A stretch of DNA of 8,368 nucleotides, taken from assembly GCA_040905045.1 (NCBI GenBank), contig JBBDSH010000039.1, positions 1-8,368 of the forward strand. Reading direction: 5' to 3'. This document shows positions 5,406-8,368 of the stretch, one piece after another (within the stretch, counting starts at the first letter, position 1; each line of letters begins with the position of its first letter). A program made the position numbers and the translations under genes. Below the pieces are notes generated by a model. The model was not told the origin of the DNA, ran no database searches, and saw nothing but the letters and a program-made list of their open reading frames with translations. The DNA comes from JBBDSH01 sp040905045. GTDB taxonomy: Bacteria > Pseudomonadota > Gammaproteobacteria > Eutrophobiales > Eutrophobiaceae.

Positions 5406-5504
5406 CGTTCTACCCACCCTACCTCGGGTTTTATCCTCGAAGTAGCCGTAGGGTGGGTAGAGCGTCGTCCGCGAAACCCACCATGAACAGCTACTCACCC
5501 TACG
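5406..5504. repeat. GTAGGG-type repeats, copy 4, at the gap edge
   Basis: The right end of one element (TCTACCCACCCTAC, 5409-5422) is followed after 25 nt by the left end of another in reverse order (GTAGGGTGGGTAGA, 5448-5461), a perfect 14-nt inverted repeat. The second element forms a hairpin of GGTGGGT (5452-5458) with ACCCACC (5476-5482) and seems to close at CACCCTACG (5496-5504). It lies 58 bp before rmlD. Confidence 0.75.
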
Positions 5505-5520
5505 TCTCCGCCTGTCTCAA

Positions 5521-5529
5521 TGGTAAGAT
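5521..5529 (+). promoter_or_regulatory. Possible extended -10 for rmlD
   Basis: TGGTAAGAT matches an extended -10 (TGN plus TATAAT-like hexamer) 33 bp before the rmlD ATG. No convincing -35 lies at 16-18 bp upstream, which an extended -10 can tolerate. It sits just after the repeat, the only non-repeat DNA available for a promoter on this side of the gap. Confidence 0.35.
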
Positions 5530-5562
5530 GTTATTCTCATCCTTCATCATTTCTTCTGTTCC

Positions 5563-6450
5563 ATGAAAATACTGATCACGGGAAAGAACGGCCAGGTGGG
5601 CCGGGATCTGACGAAGACGGCGCCGCAGGATGTGGAGGTCATCGCCTGCGATCGAATCGAGTTGGATATTACCGATGCCGGTCGGGTCGCCGACATCGTG
5701 GCGGAGCACAGGCCGGATGTCATTATCAATACCGCCGCCTACACCGCCGTGGACAAGGCGGAATCAGAACCGGAGGCGGCCCGGGCCGTGAACGCGGACG
5801 GCGCCGCCAATCTGGCTGAAGCGGCCAAAGCCGCCGGCAGCACTCTCATTCATCTTTCCACCGATTTCGTTTTCGACGGCAGCAAATCCTCGCCCTGGCA
5901 GCCCGACGATGCGGTCAATCCCCTGGGGGAATACGGCCGCGGCAAGGCGGAAGGGGAAAAGCGCGTGCGTGAGATTGCCGGCGAACAGGCCATCATCGTC
6001 AGAACCTCGTGGGTGTATTCCGTCGGCGGGCGTAATTTCGTCAAGACCATGCTGGAATTGATGGGCAAGCAGGACATCCTGCGCGTCGTCTCGGATCAAG
6101 TGGGTTCCCCGACATGGTCGAAGAACCTGGCGATCATGCTCTGGGTATTCGTGAAAAACAAAGTCCCGGCCGGGATCTACCACTGGTCGGACCTGGGTGT
6201 GGCCAGCTGGTACGATTTCGCCGTGGCCATCCACGAAGAGGCGCGGCAGCTGGGCCTGCTGCATGATGAAGTATCGATCCTGCCGATAACGACCGCGGAC
6301 TACCCTACCCCCGCCCGGCGGCCGCCTTACAGCGTTCTGGATACCACGGCCAACCGCAAGGTCTGGGGCGTGAAGGCGGAGCACTGGCGCCATGCCCTGC
6401 GGCGCATGCTGGCGGAGTTGCAGGAGGCGACGAAATTCCCGGGTGAATAG
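5563..6450 (+). CDS. rmlD: dTDP-4-dehydrorhamnose reductase RmlD
   Basis: Final step of dTDP-L-rhamnose synthesis: reduces dTDP-4-keto-L-rhamnose with NAD(P)H. The 295-aa short-chain dehydrogenase fold is complete. The Rossmann glycine motif is GKNGQVG (7-13), INTAAYTAVDKAE spans 55-67, the catalytic threonine is T100 in STDFVFDG, and the Y-x-x-x-K pair is Y124 and K128 in YGRGKAEGE. RTSWVYS (147-153) and the GxYHWSDLG segment near 204-212 are family features, as is the C-terminal RRPPYSVLDT. The ATG at 5563 gives the standard N-terminus without a Shine-Dalgarno sequence. The upstream neighbour across the gap is unknown; downstream, an unrelated parD follows after 87 bp. No truncation or frameshift is seen. 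Also known as rfbD. Confidence 0.96.
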   Translation: MKILITGKNGQVGRDLTKTAPQDVEVIACDRIELDITDAGRVADIVAEHRPDVIINTAAYTAVDKAESEPEAARAVNADGAANLAEAAKAAGSTLIHLSTDFVFDGSKSSPWQPDDAVNPLGEYGRGKAEGEKRVREIAGEQAIIVRTSWVYSVGGRNFVKTMLELMGKQDILRVVSDQVGSPTWSKNLAIMLWVFVKNKVPAGIYHWSDLGVASWYDFAVAIHEEARQLGLLHDEVSILPITTADYPTPARRPPYSVLDTTANRKVWGVKAEHWRHALRRMLAELQEATKFPGE

Positions 6451-6490
6451 TATTGCCCACCAGTTGCCCTTGCTCTGGTCATCACATAAT

Positions 6491-6515
6491 CAATGTGCTA
6501 CATTGTGCTACAATG
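6491..6515 (+). promoter_or_regulatory. Probable ParD operator overlapping a -10
   Basis: Overlapping inverted repeats precede the parD-like gene: CAATG-TGCTA-CATTG (6491-6505) and CATTGT-GCT-ACAATG (6501-6515). TGTGCTACA also occurs as a direct repeat at 6494 and 6504. TACAAT (6509-6514) is a good -10, which would start the transcript near 6521 and leave a short leader with GGAG (6527-6530). Ribbon-helix-helix antitoxins bind such short repeated sites; binding here is inferred. No good -35 is seen. Confidence 0.6.
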
Positions 6516-6537
6516 AAACCCATATCGGAGTTCTCCT

Positions 6538-6807
6538 ATGGCACGTACCAGTTCCGTTACCCTGGGTCCCCTGCAGGAATTCGTCGACAGTTTGGTCCGT
6601 TCCGGTCGCTATGCCTCCAGCAGTGAAGTTATTCGAGACTCACTGAGGTTATTGCAGGAAAAAGAAGCCGAGTCAAAACTGGAAATATTACGTAAGGCGA
6701 TTGAAGAAGGCGAAAACAGTCAATTGCTGGAAGAATGGGATGCGAATATCTTTTTAACCAGGATGAAGCAGGGAAGCTCAAGCACCGGGAAAGTACAAGA
6801 TTCTTGA
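6538..6807 (+). CDS. parD: ParD-like ribbon-helix-helix antitoxin
   Basis: An 89-aa ParD-type antitoxin. The ribbon-helix-helix domain fills about residues 3-50: SSVTLGPLQEFVDSLVRSG as strand and first helix, then the hallmark GRYASSSEVIRDSLRLL (23-39). A charged helix (EKEAESKLEILRKAIEEGE) and a ParE-binding tail with W67-D68 and FLTRMKQ follow. GGAG 7 nt before ATG 6538 is a good Shine-Dalgarno sequence. The final residues GSSSTGKVQDS are unlike a normal ParD end and overlap a parE fragment in another frame, so the 3' end may be altered by a small deletion. It sits between rmlD and rmlB with no working toxin partner visible. It probably represses its own promoter through the repeats at 6491-6515. 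Confidence 0.85.
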   Translation: MARTSSVTLGPLQEFVDSLVRSGRYASSSEVIRDSLRLLQEKEAESKLEILRKAIEEGENSQLLEEWDANIFLTRMKQGSSSTGKVQDS

Positions 6808-6844
6808 TAAGGCCGATGCCGATTTGGCTGATGTCTATCAATGA
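6788..6844 (+). pseudogene. ParE toxin N-terminal stub
   Basis: In the +1 frame relative to parD, GKYKILDKADADLADVYQ is read up to TGA at 6842-6844. This matches the start of ParE toxins (K-Y-x-L-x-x-x-A-x-x-D-L-x-x-I/V-Y). The usual start codon is replaced by CCG, and everything after about 18 residues, including the RelE-fold core, is gone; repeat DNA takes over from 6885. It cannot encode a toxin. Confidence 0.65.
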
Positions 6845-6884
6845 GGAAATGAGAACGCTACCCTTTTCCCATGCGAAAAAGCGG

Positions 6885-6951
6885 TGTCATCTCGACGGCA
6901 GGAGAGATCTTTTACTCGGAGTAAAGATTCCTCGTTCCACTCGGAATGACA
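6885..6951. repeat. 67-bp imperfect palindrome with TGTCAT/ATGACA ends
   Basis: Begins TGTCATCTCGAC and ends TCGGAATGACA, with the arms matching inward at CGA, GAG, ATCTTT and ACTC around TTTACTCGGAGTAAA in the centre. Half of the same element occurs at 839-866. It directly follows the ParE stub and fills much of the gene-free stretch 6845-7149 with the next repeat. Confidence 0.65.
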
Positions 6952-6971
6952 TCTTCGTTTGTCATTTCGTC

Positions 6972-7118
6972 AGGAGTTAGCGTTGTTCAGCGTAACCACC
7001 ATGGACGGCGGACATACTGGAAATGCAGGATGTCTGCGTTCCAGTGAACCCGCCGGGCAGGTTTTCGGCCGCACTATCTTCGGCGGGTTTCGCTCCGCTG
7101 CGCTCTACCCGCCCTACG
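6972..7118. repeat. Double-hairpin repeat, copy 5 (with nested insert)
   Basis: Resembles copy 1: a degenerate left arm GAGTTAGCGTTGTTCAGCG, then the nested stem-loop, then a second hairpin GGCGGGT (7082-7088) / ACCCGCC (7107-7113) and the end CCCTAC. Left and linker parts have diverged from copies 2 and 3, so it is an older or different lineage. It ends about 30 bp before rmlB. Confidence 0.7.
7005..7056. repeat. Second copy of the 52-nt nested stem-loop
   Basis: CGGCGG (7006-7011) pairs with CCGCCG (7050-7055), ACTGGAA (7016-7022) with TTCCAGT (7039-7045), and GCAG (7025-7028) with CTGC (7034-7037). From the second stem to CCGCCGG it is identical to 715-755; differences lie only in the first dozen bases. 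Confidence 0.75.
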
Positions 7119-7137
7119 GATTCTTCTATAGAACAAG

Positions 7138-7143
7138 TACAAT
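7138..7143 (+). promoter_or_regulatory. Possible -10 for rmlB
   Basis: TACAAT ends 6 nt before the rmlB ATG, the spacing that would place the transcript start on the A of the start codon. No good -35 lies 16-18 bp upstream (TACGGA at 7115). The same -10 to ATG distance is seen at the HigB-like gene and at rmlA. Confidence 0.35.
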
Positions 7144-7149
7144 AACCTC

Positions 7150-8256
7150 ATGCGAAAATTATTGATCACCGGCGGCGCCGGGTTTATCGGCGCCAATTTT
7201 GTGCATCACTGGATGGGTCGTTATCCGGAGGATGAGATTACCGTGCTTGACGCCCTCACCTACGCCGGCGTCCGGCACAGCATCAGCGATTACGAAAGCC
7301 GGGACAATTTCCGGTTTGTTCACGGCGATATCGCGGACGAGGCGCTGGTTGCCGATCTGTTCCAGCGGCACGGATTTGATACGGTGGTGCATTTCGCGGC
7401 GGAGTCCCATGTGGACCGTTCCATACACGGTCCCGGTGCGTTTGTGCATACGAATGTCACGGGGACGCATTGCCTGCTGAACGCGGCGCGGGAGTCGTGG
7501 TCGCGGCAGCCGGATTCGTTTGCGGGGAAACGCTTTCATCATGTGTCCACCGACGAGGTGTACGGTTCCCTGGGCGAGAACGATCCGGCCTTTACCGAAA
7601 CGACGTCCTACGATCCGCGCTCACCCTACTCCGCCAGCAAGGCCGCCTCCGATCACCTGGTGCGTGCCTACCATCATACCTACGGCCTGAATGTCACCAT
7701 CAGTAACTGTTCCAATAATTACGGCCCCTATCATTTTCCGGAAAAACTGATCCCGCTGACCATCCTCAATATCCTCCATGGCAAGTCCGTGCCCATCTAC
7801 GGCGACGGAAAGAATGTGCGCGACTGGCTGTATGTCACCGACCATTGCCGGGGCATCGAACTGATCCTGGACAACGGCGAAGCCGGACAGACCTACAACA
7901 TCGGCGGCGAATGTGAGCGCGGTAATCTCGATACGGTCAATGCCTTGTGCGGGATCGTCGACCGCTTGTTCCGGGAAGATGCCGTCCTGGCGGAACGGTT
8001 TGCCGATGCGCCGCCGGCCGGGGGCGGCGAAGCCGCGGATCTGGTGACATTTGTGAAGGACCGGCCCGGTCATGATCGCCGCTACGCCATGAATATCGAT
8101 CGGATCCGCAACGAGTTGGGGTTCCAGCCGCGGGAGTCCTTCGACAGCGGCCTGGAGAAGACCGTGCGCTGGTATCTGGAGAACGAGGACTGGTGGCGGC
8201 CGCTGCTGGACGGCACCTACGAGGCGTGGATCAAAACGCAATACAAAAGCGGTTAA
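7150..8256 (+). CDS. rmlB: dTDP-glucose 4,6-dehydratase RmlB
   Basis: Second step of dTDP-L-rhamnose synthesis: converts dTDP-glucose to dTDP-4-keto-6-deoxyglucose with bound NAD. The 368-aa extended short-chain dehydrogenase is full length. The NAD-binding motif is GGAGFIG (8-14), HFAAESHVDRSI spans 81-92, the catalytic T134-D135-E136 lies in HVSTDEVYG, and the Y-x-x-x-K pair is Y160 and K164 in SPYSASKAASDHLV. NCSNNYGPYHFPEKLIPL and GDGKNVRDWLYVTDH are standard substrate-binding segments, and VKDRPGHDRRYAMN marks the C-terminal domain. A stretch near residues 287-300 (ADAPPAGGGEAADL) is a proline/glycine-rich insertion common to some proteobacterial RmlBs. The ATG at 7150 has no Shine-Dalgarno sequence. 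It is last of the four rml genes, though in many operons rmlB is first. Also known as rfbB. Confidence 0.97.
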   Translation: MRKLLITGGAGFIGANFVHHWMGRYPEDEITVLDALTYAGVRHSISDYESRDNFRFVHGDIADEALVADLFQRHGFDTVVHFAAESHVDRSIHGPGAFVHTNVTGTHCLLNAARESWSRQPDSFAGKRFHHVSTDEVYGSLGENDPAFTETTSYDPRSPYSASKAASDHLVRAYHHTYGLNVTISNCSNNYGPYHFPEKLIPLTILNILHGKSVPIYGDGKNVRDWLYVTDHCRGIELILDNGEAGQTYNIGGECERGNLDTVNALCGIVDRLFREDAVLAERFADAPPAGGGEAADLVTFVKDRPGHDRRYAMNIDRIRNELGFQPRESFDSGLEKTVRWYLENEDWWRPLLDGTYEAWIKTQYKSG

Positions 8257-8265
8257 ATAAAACCC

Positions 8266-8346
8266 GTAGGGTGGGTTGAACACCGTTCAGTGAAACCCAC
8301 CATTCGCATCGTCGGGTTTCGCGCTGTCGCGCTCTTCCCACCCTAC
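8266..8346. repeat. Double-hairpin repeat, copy 6 (after rmlB)
   Basis: GGTGGGTT (8270-8277) pairs with AACCCACC (8294-8301), with a further inner stem GAAC-ACC-GTTC (8278-8288). A second, looser hairpin follows (CGGGTTTCGCGC...CTTCCCACCCTAC). The element runs from GTAGGG to CCCTAC and starts 10 bp after the rmlB stop. About 20 bases remain after it without recognisable content. Confidence 0.8.
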
Positions 8347-8368
8347 AACCAGGGTTCGGGCAACCGTA

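Noticed and set aside
5764..6393. 209-codon open frame on the - strand
   Set aside because: Antisense shadow of rmlD in G+C-rich DNA, with no recognisable motifs.
7621..8283. 220-codon open frame on the - strand
   Set aside because: Antisense shadow of rmlB; its start lies in a repeat.
667..8346. CRISPR array from the recurring repeats
   Set aside because: Spacing is irregular (hundreds to thousands of bp), units are palindromic pairs, and no cas genes are present.

Overview
The window looks like a draft-assembly fragment of a proteobacterium, most likely a gammaproteobacterium. The basis is RmlA/B/C/D proteins of proteobacterial type, G+C-rich coding DNA, type II toxin-antitoxin genes of common proteobacterial families, and short palindromic repeats in almost every intergenic space. 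A run of exactly 100 N (5306-5405) is a scaffold gap of unknown true size. No rRNA, tRNA, CRISPR array or intact transposase is visible.

Layout. 55-657 is a DUF433 antitoxin followed by a DUF5615 PIN-like toxin gene broken by an internal TGA. 658-957 is repeat DNA. 958-1715 is an apparently intact HigB/RelE-like toxin plus Xre antitoxin pair behind a promoter buried in a 34-bp palindrome. 1716-1926 is repeats. rmlA (1927-2808) follows, then a repeat, a reverse-strand family 2 sulfotransferase (2966-3658) and rmlC (3829-4377). 4378-4688 holds tandem heptamers and three stem-loops. 4689-5255 is a frameshifted polymorphic-toxin-like C-terminal module and its probable immunity gene, sharing an ATGA junction. 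After the gap and another repeat come rmlD (5563-6450), a ParD-like antitoxin (6538-6807) with only a stub of parE, more repeats, rmlB (7150-8256) and a terminal repeat.

How it fits together. RmlA, RmlB, RmlC and RmlD are the four enzymes that make dTDP-L-rhamnose from glucose-1-phosphate, and all four are intact and on the + strand. They usually sit together in a compact operon; here every neighbouring pair is separated by repeats and an accessory gene. The sulfotransferase suggests, without proving, that a rhamnose-containing surface glycan is sulfated.

Two points stand out. First, in three of four toxin/antidote modules the toxin is broken while the antidote reading frame is whole. Second, a double-hairpin repeat family with ends like GTAGGGTGGGT and ACCCACCCTAC is present in at least six places, including two copies flanking rmlA that are identical over 98 nt. 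All family assignments are from reading the sequence; no database search was possible.
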